From positions 655,631 to 719,630 of the forward strand of contig NZ_KL370759.1 of the NCBI RefSeq assembly GCF_000701265.1: a stretch of 64,000 nt of DNA. The letters are read 5' to 3'. The position numbers and the translations under genes are program-made. Positions 53,205 to 61,852 of the stretch are shown piece by piece. Under the pieces are notes generated by a model. The model ran no database searches. It worked only from the letters and a program-made list of their open reading frames with translations, and had not been told where the DNA came from. This DNA is from Legionella wadsworthii DSM 21896 = ATCC 33877 (GTDB lineage Bacteria; Pseudomonadota; Gammaproteobacteria; Legionellales; Legionellaceae). How positions within the stretch are numbered: the stretch's first letter is position 1; the number at the start of each line of letters is the position of its first letter.

Positions 53205-55955
53205 ATGTACTCTACGAAATTTATGCTTTTCGACTTACTTGTAAGACGGTACTACCATTACTATTTTACTGAAATGCCTGTTATGAAAAGTTTACAAAAT
53301 CCAAATGCAGTCATGGATTTATCCAATCTTAAAAAGCACTTTAAGATATGGCAAATGGCAGTTAGTTCATTAGACAATAATCCAACAGTAGAATACTTAA
53401 CCTGTCAAAAGTTACCTGAAGAAGAAGTAACGCAGAAATTTATAATTATTTTGATGGATGCTTTATCTAAAAATACGCAGATAAAAGCTTTAACCTTAAG
53501 AAATAATCCTTTAACAAGTAGCGCTCCCTATATTGCACAAATGCTGGAATTAAATACAACATTAAAATCAATAAATTTAAGCGGTACTCAAATTGATGCG
53601 GGTGGCATTAGAGCGCTTGCTATTGCTTTTGAAAAAAATAACAATCTAAAGAGTATCAAACTGAACCATCTGAAGATTGAAAGTAATACTGACCACCTAT
53701 TTGAGGTTCTCAGTAAAAAAAAGTCATTGCAAGAACTGGAAATAATGGATTGTAATTTACAAGTAGAATCCGGATTATTAAAGCTCTTGAGTGAGAATCA
53801 ATCTTTAAAGAAGTTGCATCTTGGATTGAATTATTTAGACAAAGGCATTGATTATTTAGTCGACGGTTTACGCCAAAATACAAGCTTAACTTCATTAAAT
53901 GTGATGTCCTGTGGATTGGATTTGTGTGATCCCTATTTGTTAGCAGAGGCCATTAGTCAGCATCCATCATTAACTCACTTGGACTTATCTTATAATGGAC
54001 TAAATCCGATTGAAAATCCTCTTCCTACTCTTATTCTTGATAATTCTTCAATCAGAAGCCTTAATTTATCTCGGAATGGAATAGAGGATGAGGGCATTCG
54101 TTATATCAGCAGTAGTATTAAAAATAATCAATCACTGAACACTTTAATTTTAAATGGAAATCATATTACCGATAAGGGAGTGGGGCATCTAAGCGAAGCA
54201 TTACAACAAAACAATACTTTGGTTCATCTTGATATCACAGAAAATGACATAACTTCGGTACGTATTTTAACTGAACAATTACAAAATAATATCACCATAA
54301 CTTCAATAGATTGCGACCAGGAAAAAATTTCAGATGGCAGCTGGCCAGCCCTTGATGAACTTTTAAAAAGGAATCAACAGATCAAGGGCTCTTATCTTGT
54401 CTTGTTAAATGAAGCAGAGGCAATCAATGACATGCTAGGAATGCTCAATGTCCTTAAAGACATGAAGAATGAGTTTTATCACAATGAGGAACATAAATGG
54501 AAGCCTGAATCTCTGAAAAATATATATGTCACTTCTTTTGAATTAGTTAAATCAAAATTAATGGAGCAATTGCATGGAAATGAAAACCAAGAGCAAAGCT
54601 TATTAAATGTTATCGATATCTATTTTAAGTCCATCCCTGCTATGAGTGAATTGAGCCATGAGCTGATATTAGGCCTGCGCACTTATATCAAAACTGCGTC
54701 TCTTGAAAAAAGTGAAGAGGACCTATTGATTCACTTAATCCATTCTATAGAGCAACTGAAGGACGATGAATCTCTCCATGAAGAAAATTTTGAATCTTTC
54801 AAAAATGTTTTAGATTTATTGACTCAGAAAATTATTTCGAAGCATGAGAAGATAGAAAATAATATCCTTTCACAACCGGGAGTTAAAAAGAAAAAATATT
54901 ATAATCAAGATGATTTTTTAAGTAAGCTTTTTGGAGATACCCATTACCAGTCGCTTTCAATTAAAAGAGATCAATTTTCAGGGCTATGTGAACTCATTTG
55001 TAATTATATCATTAAAGAAGATTTAATGGGGTATTCCGCACAGGATACTTCATTGGAGCGCAATATATCGGGCATGCCAAAGAATTTGAATGAAATTCAG
55101 TTCATGGCAGGACTATATCAGTTAAATTCCGATTGGGTTTTGAATAGCCACATTCTAGATACGAGCAGTACAACTGATAAACTAAAAGCCTATTTATTTA
55201 ATCAATATCCCTATACTCTCTTTTCCTCCTCGGATGTAAGTAAAGACGGAAAACAGTTAGATTATACCTTACTCAAAGATCAGCTCGATGCGTTGGAGAA
55301 GGGTTGCTATGTCAAATTCATAGCTTTTGCAAAATCTTTAGGGAAAATGGAAGGGCACTCTATGCTCATTAAAAAAAATCCAGATAATACCTACTCTTTT
55401 TTCGATCCAAATAAAGGGGAATATCTTCTTCTCAATCCTCAGGAGCTCTGTTCCAAATTAAATAAAGCATTGAGATTAAATAATGCGACCCATATGGCTT
55501 TTCTTGATGGAGTTCAATACATAAAAAAATTAAACAAATCAGCTGCACGTGAAAGCCCTGCTTTTAAATCAAAAGCCCAACTGAATGTGATGAGAATTGA
55601 CCCACTTGATCGACAGGCCAACATGCATAAGATTTATCATTTGCTCTCAAATGCTGTGTTTCATAATATAAAAAACGAATCGCCGCATTTCATTAAAGAA
55701 ATAAAAAATATTCTGAAACAAATCGATTATAATAATGAATTAAATATTGTACAAAGCATCATCAAAATTAAAGAGATATCCAATATGGAACCCGCTCCAG
55801 ATGAAAACCATCATGTTCTGGCACTACGAGAGGTATTCCATAGTTCTATGTCTACAACATTTGCAAGTTTTGTCGCAAATTTAAATAAAGAGCCACAATT
55901 TCAAAGAATTATGGATGAACTCCCCTCACAGAGGGACGTTTTATCTCAAGGTTAA
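53205..55955 (+). CDS. LRR protein with a C-terminal papain-like protease signature, candidate effector
   Basis: A 916 aa protein. Residues 60-370 are ribonuclease-inhibitor-type LRRs (for example SLTHLDLSYNGLNP and LNTLILNGNHITDKG). A helical linker covers about 395-560. The last third carries FSGLCELICNYI (Cys595), EGHSMLIKK (His718) and YSFFDPNKGEY (Asp734), whose order and spacing resemble clan CA proteases of the YopT kind. There is no signal peptide. A eukaryote-like binding domain joined to a protease-like domain strongly suggests a Dot/Icm effector. The start could also be an ATG at 53274. It ends on a shared TTAA with the next gene. Confidence 0.75.
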   Translation: MYSTKFMLFDLLVRRYYHYYFTEMPVMKSLQNPNAVMDLSNLKKHFKIWQMAVSSLDNNPTVEYLTCQKLPEEEVTQKFIIILMDALSKNTQIKALTLRNNPLTSSAPYIAQMLELNTTLKSINLSGTQIDAGGIRALAIAFEKNNNLKSIKLNHLKIESNTDHLFEVLSKKKSLQELEIMDCNLQVESGLLKLLSENQSLKKLHLGLNYLDKGIDYLVDGLRQNTSLTSLNVMSCGLDLCDPYLLAEAISQHPSLTHLDLSYNGLNPIENPLPTLILDNSSIRSLNLSRNGIEDEGIRYISSSIKNNQSLNTLILNGNHITDKGVGHLSEALQQNNTLVHLDITENDITSVRILTEQLQNNITITSIDCDQEKISDGSWPALDELLKRNQQIKGSYLVLLNEAEAINDMLGMLNVLKDMKNEFYHNEEHKWKPESLKNIYVTSFELVKSKLMEQLHGNENQEQSLLNVIDIYFKSIPAMSELSHELILGLRTYIKTASLEKSEEDLLIHLIHSIEQLKDDESLHEENFESFKNVLDLLTQKIISKHEKIENNILSQPGVKKKKYYNQDDFLSKLFGDTHYQSLSIKRDQFSGLCELICNYIIKEDLMGYSAQDTSLERNISGMPKNLNEIQFMAGLYQLNSDWVLNSHILDTSSTTDKLKAYLFNQYPYTLFSSSDVSKDGKQLDYTLLKDQLDALEKGCYVKFIAFAKSLGKMEGHSMLIKKNPDNTYSFFDPNKGEYLLLNPQELCSKLNKALRLNNATHMAFLDGVQYIKKLNKSAARESPAFKSKAQLNVMRIDPLDRQANMHKIYHLLSNAVFHNIKNESPHFIKEIKNILKQIDYNNELNIVQSIIKIKEISNMEPAPDENHHVLALREVFHSSMSTTFASFVANLNKEPQFQRIMDELPSQRDVLSQG

Positions 55956-57241
55956 GTACAAAATAAACTGTAAATAACGAGAAAAGTAACTTGTACGGCA
56001 GTAACAACAAGTCCATTTTGTATCATGGCTTTAATATTATCACTTCCCGCAAAACCCATTGCAGCAAACATATTTGCACCCGGATATGCATAGTTTGTAA
56101 CGCGGGTAGCAAAAATCATGCATAAAGCAAAAGTGATCATAGAAAGTTGCATCTGAACAGCGGCTGGGCTAAATAATTGATGCAGCATTTTAATCGTTGC
56201 TTCCGCAGCCCCAGGCATACCAAACGCTCCAGTCATGCCGATTAATATGGATAATGCCGGTTTGCCGCCTAGTGTAAATAATGGGGTTAACAATTGTGTC
56301 AAGGCAGTGAATCCTCCTGCTTGATGAATCAGAGCCATAAAGGGATCAAATAAAATGAACAAAAAGAAAAGGTGCAAACTTTTTTGCATCCCTTCAAGGA
56401 GCAAATCGAAAATTTTTTTCAAACTCAATTTACTCACTAATCCTGCCACCAACGCTAAAAACAACATGACAAAAATGACATAGGAGGTTTTTGCTTGAAT
56501 AACTAAACCATAAAGCACACAGGCTATAAATGCTGCTAAAAAGAAGAGGGTACTCCGTTTTTGAAGTCTATTGGGAATAAATGGTTCTGCGCTGTCTTCA
56601 TTATCACAAAGTTCATGCCCGTACTGCCGTTGTAGTCGTGAAGACATACACCATGTAGTCATTAATGTGATTAAGGCTACGGGTAGGGCGGCATAAAAAA
56701 GCATCGTCCCATAGCTTATGCCTGTAACGCCTATCAAAGTCACTACAGGAGGAGCAAAGGGCCCAATAATTAATGCTTCTTCAGCAGAAGCCTGCATAAG
56801 CACCGCCAAACTGGGACGAGATAATTTTACTGAACCCGCAATAGGGCGTAGGCTGGGAGCCAGGATGGCTAGCCCTCCAGCAAGAGTCCCAAGCACTCCT
56901 ACAATCATGAACGATGAGAGAATGATACCTATTTTAGCGCGTCGTTGATTATTAACGCCAATCCCATACACTACCTGATGTACTAAAGTATGGCTAATTT
57001 GGGTATGGGTCAAAACTTCACCTAACCCACGTCCCAGCATAATGATAAAACCCACCAAAGCCATGAAGGAACCCAGGGCATCAGCCATAGTATTCGCTAT
57101 GGAAATAGGGCTGCTATGGTTCCACAAAAAGCCTAATCCGACACAAAGGGCAGTTGCTATGAGTGGATTAACATTGCGAAAGAGCATTGCCGCATAAAGG
57201 ATAATAATAGATAAACTGGCTAACTGAATATAAAAAGACAT
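55952..57241 (-). CDS. Ion-coupled permease (GntP/NhaC-like) linked to dipeptide epimerase
   Basis: A 429 aa inner-membrane transporter with about 11-12 segments of the ion-transporter superfamily that includes GntP and NhaC. Notable loops are ILSSFMIVGVLGTLAGGLAI, EEALIIGPFAPPVV and the mirror-like FGMPGAAEATI. The ATG at 57241 overlaps the epimerase stop as TAATG. The tight link with an Ala-Glu epimerase suggests that it imports murein peptides or related dipeptides or amino acids. The family label is tentative. Its stop overlaps the stop of the LRR gene tail to tail. Confidence 0.72.
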   Translation of the reverse strand: MSFYIQLASLSIIILYAAMLFRNVNPLIATALCVGLGFLWNHSSPISIANTMADALGSFMALVGFIIMLGRGLGEVLTHTQISHTLVHQVVYGIGVNNQRRAKIGIILSSFMIVGVLGTLAGGLAILAPSLRPIAGSVKLSRPSLAVLMQASAEEALIIGPFAPPVVTLIGVTGISYGTMLFYAALPVALITLMTTWCMSSRLQRQYGHELCDNEDSAEPFIPNRLQKRSTLFFLAAFIACVLYGLVIQAKTSYVIFVMLFLALVAGLVSKLSLKKIFDLLLEGMQKSLHLFFLFILFDPFMALIHQAGGFTALTQLLTPLFTLGGKPALSILIGMTGAFGMPGAAEATIKMLHQLFSPAAVQMQLSMITFALCMIFATRVTNYAYPGANMFAAMGFAGSDNIKAMIQNGLVVTAVQVTFLVIYSLFCT

Positions 57242-58344
57242 TAATGGAGTGCTCCAATCCATTTCAAACCTTGAGTTATTCCTTCAATTCCCATGCCGGG
57301 TTTGTCCGCCAGGACAATTTTACTGCCGGACCGTTGCGCTCCACCAAGAACATAATTGTCGCGAATGAGGAAAAGAGGATCGAGATCCGCATAGAGAATG
57401 TCGGGTTTACTGATAGCAAAACTAGCAACAGCTGTAATACCAATTGGAGATTCCAGCATACATCCCACCATAATATTCATTCCAGCTGTTTTCGCGATGT
57501 GGTATATCGCTTGAGCATTAGCGATACCTCCTGATTTCATCAACTTTATATTGACCCCATCACAGGCATTCATTTTTGCGATATCCAATGCATTTTGTGG
57601 AGAAAAACACGCTTCATCTGCAATAATGGAGCAATCCACTTGATCCCTTATTGTCTTTAAATTGAATAAATCTTGACCATTAATGGGTTGTTCCACCATG
57701 GGAATATCCAATTGGTATCGTTTGAAGGAAGAAATAATTTTTAATGCATCATCACAAGACCACCCTTGATTCGCATCTACAAGTAAAGTGATGTCCTTGC
57801 CTACAGCCTGACGAATGGCGCGAACACGCTCAAGGTCTTCCATTGGATCCAAACCTAGTTTTATTTTTATGGTTTTATGGCCTTGTTTGACCAAATCAAT
57901 GGCATCAACCATCATTTCCTGGTTTGTTTTTACGCTTATAGTAATGCATGAATTGATACTGTTCTTATGACCTCCTAATACTTGATATAAAGGTAAACCA
58001 CAGTATTGTGCAAATAAATCATGCAAAGCGATGTCAATCGCTGCTTTTGCAGAAGTATTTTTTTCTATATTTTGATGGTTCATCTGCAACAACAAATTCA
58101 ATTCAGAAATATTTCGTCCAATTAATTGAGGTCCCAAAATACTTTGAATTGCCTGGATGATTGATTCTGTGCTATCGCCAGTAATGGCAGGAGTTGATGC
58201 TGCGGAGCCGTAACCCACCATCCCACGATCGGTTTTAATCATGATCACTACATCATCAACGCATTCTGTACGCCTTACTGATGTAATAAAGGGACGTATT
58301 AAGGGAATAGATAATTGCCCGATGTGAATTTCAGTAATTTTCAT
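57241..58344 (-). CDS. Dipeptide epimerase (L-Ala-D/L-Glu epimerase type)
   Basis: A 367 aa enolase-superfamily enzyme. The two catalytic lysines lie in TIKIKLG and in GVNIKLMKSGG; the metal ligands are in LLVDANQGW, MVEQP and IADEACF; and the C-terminal DLDPLF motif is the substrate-binding DxD of dipeptide epimerases. It probably converts L-Ala-D-Glu from recycled peptidoglycan to L-Ala-L-Glu for use as amino acids. The adjacent permease fits a scavenging unit. The specificity among dipeptides is not certain. Confidence 0.88.
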   Translation of the reverse strand: MKITEIHIGQLSIPLIRPFITSVRRTECVDDVVIMIKTDRGMVGYGSAASTPAITGDSTESIIQAIQSILGPQLIGRNISELNLLLQMNHQNIEKNTSAKAAIDIALHDLFAQYCGLPLYQVLGGHKNSINSCITISVKTNQEMMVDAIDLVKQGHKTIKIKLGLDPMEDLERVRAIRQAVGKDITLLVDANQGWSCDDALKIISSFKRYQLDIPMVEQPINGQDLFNLKTIRDQVDCSIIADEACFSPQNALDIAKMNACDGVNIKLMKSGGIANAQAIYHIAKTAGMNIMVGCMLESPIGITAVASFAISKPDILYADLDPLFLIRDNYVLGGAQRSGSKIVLADKPGMGIEGITQGLKWIGALH

Positions 58345-58454
58345 GCCAATATCTTTTAAAATGTAGTGCGTCTCAATATATCTTCTCTTTTTAAGAATCT
58401 CAGGGTCAAGTCCTTTCTTTTAATGAGCCAAGATTATCTGCAAGCAATCAGGCA

Positions 58455-59288
58455 TCATAATACCTGGCTTACGCCAGTAACTTTTCTAGCCACTATCAAA
58501 ACAGCCATTATCGACACACTGAGTGTGCCTGATATGAGGATTTCGAAGGGCCATAAGTTGTGGGAAGTGGGATCGGCTGCAATATCGATGAAAAGACGCA
58601 GGATTTCGAATGTCATTAATGCTGCAGGCACGCCCGCGGCGATTCGCCAACCTCTTTGCCATCTCAATAAGCCCCATAAAGGGGAAATGATTCCCAAGAC
58701 ACCGATTGCCAGCATCATCAGCATAAAACCACCAAACATGATTCTGTCGCTAAAGGATATTGTCATGTTTCTCTGTCTTTCATAATTAGCCTTCTGCGCC
58801 TCAGCATCAAGCGATTTCAGTCGCGACACCCAATCGGGTTTATTCTGCTGAGTAGCTGGTTGGTTGCTTCCGGTGATTTGTACCGGAAAAGCGGCAACAA
58901 AAGATGTTCCTGTTAAAGAGCCATCTCCTGCAGAGATCCGAACCTCATCGACTTGGGTATCAGGTTGAAAAAGGAAAAACCAGCCAAGCGCCTCTCCCCT
59001 GCCGGCAGGGTAGAGGCGTGATGGATTACTGCCAGCATTCGCTGGCTTGCCTTGAAAATACGGATGGGCCCAGATCTTGATTGGTTGTTCACTAGAGTAT
59101 TGTAGGTGCAGGTAGTAATTTTGATTGTGACCTAAATGGACAATATTTCCGGGTGGATATGTTGAGACCACCCTCACCGTAGTGGCCGCGTATAGACCAG
59201 TAGCTGCACATAGCCAAATGATTATCGCAAAAAATAAAATCATTCTATTCAAACCAGCTTTCCTTGCAAATCGACGCGTAATCAGCAT
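58455..59288 (-). CDS. Membrane protein with a periplasmic domain, unknown
   Basis: An unrecognised 277 aa protein. A signal-anchor segment at residues 16-35 (MILFFAIIIWLCAATGLYAA) leads to a periplasmic beta-rich domain of about 110 residues with GGxG-like loops (PAGRGEALGWFFLF). Three membrane segments follow from about residue 190 (FGGFMLMMLAIGVLG). The ATG at 59288 has an AGGAG site eight bases upstream; the frame extending to 59360 is rejected. The composition is less AT-rich than that of its neighbours. No function can be given. Confidence 0.65.
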   Translation of the reverse strand: MLITRRFARKAGLNRMILFFAIIIWLCAATGLYAATTVRVVSTYPPGNIVHLGHNQNYYLHLQYSSEQPIKIWAHPYFQGKPANAGSNPSRLYPAGRGEALGWFFLFQPDTQVDEVRISAGDGSLTGTSFVAAFPVQITGSNQPATQQNKPDWVSRLKSLDAEAQKANYERQRNMTISFSDRIMFGGFMLMMLAIGVLGIISPLWGLLRWQRGWRIAAGVPAALMTFEILRLFIDIAADPTSHNLWPFEILISGTLSVSIMAVLIVARKVTGVSQVL

Positions 59289-59467
59289 CCTTATTCTCCT
59301 ATGGCCTAATCCCAGTGTCATGCGCATCTGTTGAAACATTCTGCAACGCCGTTCCCCCAATCAAATGAAATTTGTATGACGACGCTCATCATGCTATATT
59401 TTACCTTTTCCGCATACGAAAGCGTATGATTTATTTCAACTTTTTATAATATTTGAAAGGAATAATT

Positions 59468-61747
59468 ATGAAAACATTTGTCTCACGGATGGGCAAAAAG
59501 TTGCTAATGACAGCAACTTTATTTCCAATTCTCACATTTGCTGCGTCGCAACCATCCAGCCATACATCTCTTGCACCGCAACCCACAGCCTGTATCGAAT
59601 CAACTTTTAGTGCAACTGGTGATAATTATTGGAAAACAATCACTTTAACTGTGACGAATCAATGCGGCACAACCATTGATTTTCAAAATGCAACAATTAC
59701 CTTCCAGAATACCATTCCCCTGAATACCAATTTTTGGGGAAATTTTGATCCCTTATCTTATCCAGATAACAATTTACAAATCACATCTCAAGGTTCTGAT
59801 AAGAATTATTTAGCCACATTAAGTTTGCACTTTCCATCGGAGCCCTGGGCAAATAGCAAATTACCTGCTAATCGATCTTTTCAAATAAAATATGGTGCCG
59901 CATCGGATGGCCATGTTGGCTCCGCGAATGTATATTTGAATGGGGGTCCTGTTCAAACCGGAAGCATTCAACTGAAGAATGACAGTGCGAAACCATCTGA
60001 CGTAGTCCAGCCCTACGCACTCGTGCATGTTATTGCAAATGGGATTAACATAAGCAATGTGCAATTACCCTGGAGTGGTACACAAACTGTTTCAGGTCTT
60101 GCGCCAGGTAATTACAGCATCACAGCTGACAATGTCAGTGGCAGTAATAACACGTATAAGGGAAGCGCTGCTCCGGCCACTGTCTCAGTTATTGAGAATC
60201 AAACCGCAACATCGACCATCACTTATGCAGTGATACAGCAAAATGGTCAATTGGCTATCCAATTGCAAACTTTACCTAGTGAGTTAGCGGGTTATACTGG
60301 AAAACCAGTTGTCGAGGTGATTCAATCAGACACAGGAAGTTCGGTACAAAGCAATTTAAATTGGGGTACTACAACAACGGTGTCTCAGTTGAAAAATGGA
60401 AGTACTTATAACTTTTCTACGCCGGTTATTACTTACAATAATTATCATTGTGAACCACAGTTTGCTCCTGGTAGCGTGATGGCAAGTTCGACCAGTGTAC
60501 CAACAACCAGCTTAACGTATCGCTGTAGCCAAGTGGCACAAAGTTCTGTAACTTTAAATGTGAAAGGCGCGCCGACTACCTTGAGCTCACTACAAGTGAC
60601 TTTAACGCCAAATAATACCACAACGCCGATTACCCAAACCATACCATTAACTAATGGATCGGGTTCTAAAGCTGTTTCACTGACTACAGGAACCATTTAT
60701 ACCGTTTCTGCTAACGCTGTACAGGGCTATACCATCAAATTTGATCCACAGCCTTTGACTGTAGAGAATGGTGCGATTGAAAATATTACACTCACTGCAG
60801 ACAGTTCAGATACCCCTGTATCGCGAAATGGACAATTACATGTTTGTGGCACGCAAATATGTAATGAACAAAATCAACCGATACAACTCAAAGGGATGAG
60901 TTCACATGGTATTCAATGGTATGGTTGGCAAGGAAGTAATACAGGCAAAGCCTGCTTAACTACGGCTTCTCTCGACACCTTGGTGAATACATGGAAAGCA
61001 AGCGTTATGCGTATTTCAATGTATGTGCAAGAAGGGGGGTATGAAACAAATCCTACCGCCTTTACTAATCAAGTGAATGCCCTTATCGACGAAGCAACGA
61101 AACGTGGTATTTATGCGATTGTGGATTGGCATATCTTGTCTCCCGGAGATCCAAATGTGAATCTCTCCAAAGCAAAAACTTTCTTTACTGCGATTGCGTC
61201 TGCTCACAAGAATAATAATAATTTATTTTATGAGATTGCGAATGAACCTAACGGAGTTCCCTGGAGCAGCATTAAAAGTTATGCTGATGCCTTAATCCCC
61301 GTGATTCGTGCTATTGATAATAAAACGATTATTTTGGTTGGCACACCTGGATGGAGTTCATTGGGCGTTTCGGATGGAAGATCATCACAAGATATCATCA
61401 GTAATCCGCTTAACTATCCCAATATTATGTATACATTCCATTTTTATGCGGCCTCACATCGTGATAACTATCTCAATGAAGTCGATAAAGCTTCGAATAC
61501 TTTACCAATTTTCGTCACTGAATTTGGCACACAAACTTATTCAGGCGGCGGTGCCAATGACTTCGCTATGTCAGATAGATATTTACAGTTATTTGCCCAA
61601 AAGAAAATTAGCTGGACTAATTGGAATTATTCTGATGATTCCCTTTCAGGTGCAGTATGGAATCCAGGAACATGTTCCAATGGACCATGGGTTGATAGCA
61701 ATTTAAAACCTGCGGGAACCTATATTAAATCAAAAATTCAAAATTAA
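59468..61747 (+). CDS. Secreted GH5 endoglucanase with N-terminal accessory domains
   Basis: A 759 aa exported glycoside hydrolase. The signal peptide (about 26 residues, ending FPILTFAA) is followed by a beta-sandwich, carbohydrate-binding-like domain (about 40-165), two or three Ser/Thr-rich Ig-like linker domains (about 175-455) and a GH5 catalytic domain (about 460-759). The acid/base Glu is in LFYEIANEPNG, the nucleophile in IFVTEFGT, and the substrate His and Trp residues in VDWHILSPGD. It should cut beta-1,4-glucan outside the cell, probably after type II secretion. Ribosome site AAAGGA precedes the ATG at 59468. Confidence 0.92.
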   Translation: MKTFVSRMGKKLLMTATLFPILTFAASQPSSHTSLAPQPTACIESTFSATGDNYWKTITLTVTNQCGTTIDFQNATITFQNTIPLNTNFWGNFDPLSYPDNNLQITSQGSDKNYLATLSLHFPSEPWANSKLPANRSFQIKYGAASDGHVGSANVYLNGGPVQTGSIQLKNDSAKPSDVVQPYALVHVIANGINISNVQLPWSGTQTVSGLAPGNYSITADNVSGSNNTYKGSAAPATVSVIENQTATSTITYAVIQQNGQLAIQLQTLPSELAGYTGKPVVEVIQSDTGSSVQSNLNWGTTTTVSQLKNGSTYNFSTPVITYNNYHCEPQFAPGSVMASSTSVPTTSLTYRCSQVAQSSVTLNVKGAPTTLSSLQVTLTPNNTTTPITQTIPLTNGSGSKAVSLTTGTIYTVSANAVQGYTIKFDPQPLTVENGAIENITLTADSSDTPVSRNGQLHVCGTQICNEQNQPIQLKGMSSHGIQWYGWQGSNTGKACLTTASLDTLVNTWKASVMRISMYVQEGGYETNPTAFTNQVNALIDEATKRGIYAIVDWHILSPGDPNVNLSKAKTFFTAIASAHKNNNNLFYEIANEPNGVPWSSIKSYADALIPVIRAIDNKTIILVGTPGWSSLGVSDGRSSQDIISNPLNYPNIMYTFHFYAASHRDNYLNEVDKASNTLPIFVTEFGTQTYSGGGANDFAMSDRYLQLFAQKKISWTNWNYSDDSLSGAVWNPGTCSNGPWVDSNLKPAGTYIKSKIQN

Positions 61748-61756
61748 ATTGTGAAT

Positions 61757-61784
61757 CTGGCCTGGTTGTAATACACCAGGCCAG
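61757..61784. terminator. Terminator after the GH5 gene
   Basis: CTGGCCTGGT (61757-61766) and ACCAGGCCAG (61775-61784) form a perfect 10 bp stem with an 8-base loop, followed by GATTATTTATTT. It is ten bases after the stop codon. Confidence 0.85.
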
Positions 61785-61852
61785 GATTATTTATTTCCGA
61801 TTTTTCTATATTGAAACAAAAAAAACCTATCCAAGAACAGTCCACAATGAAA

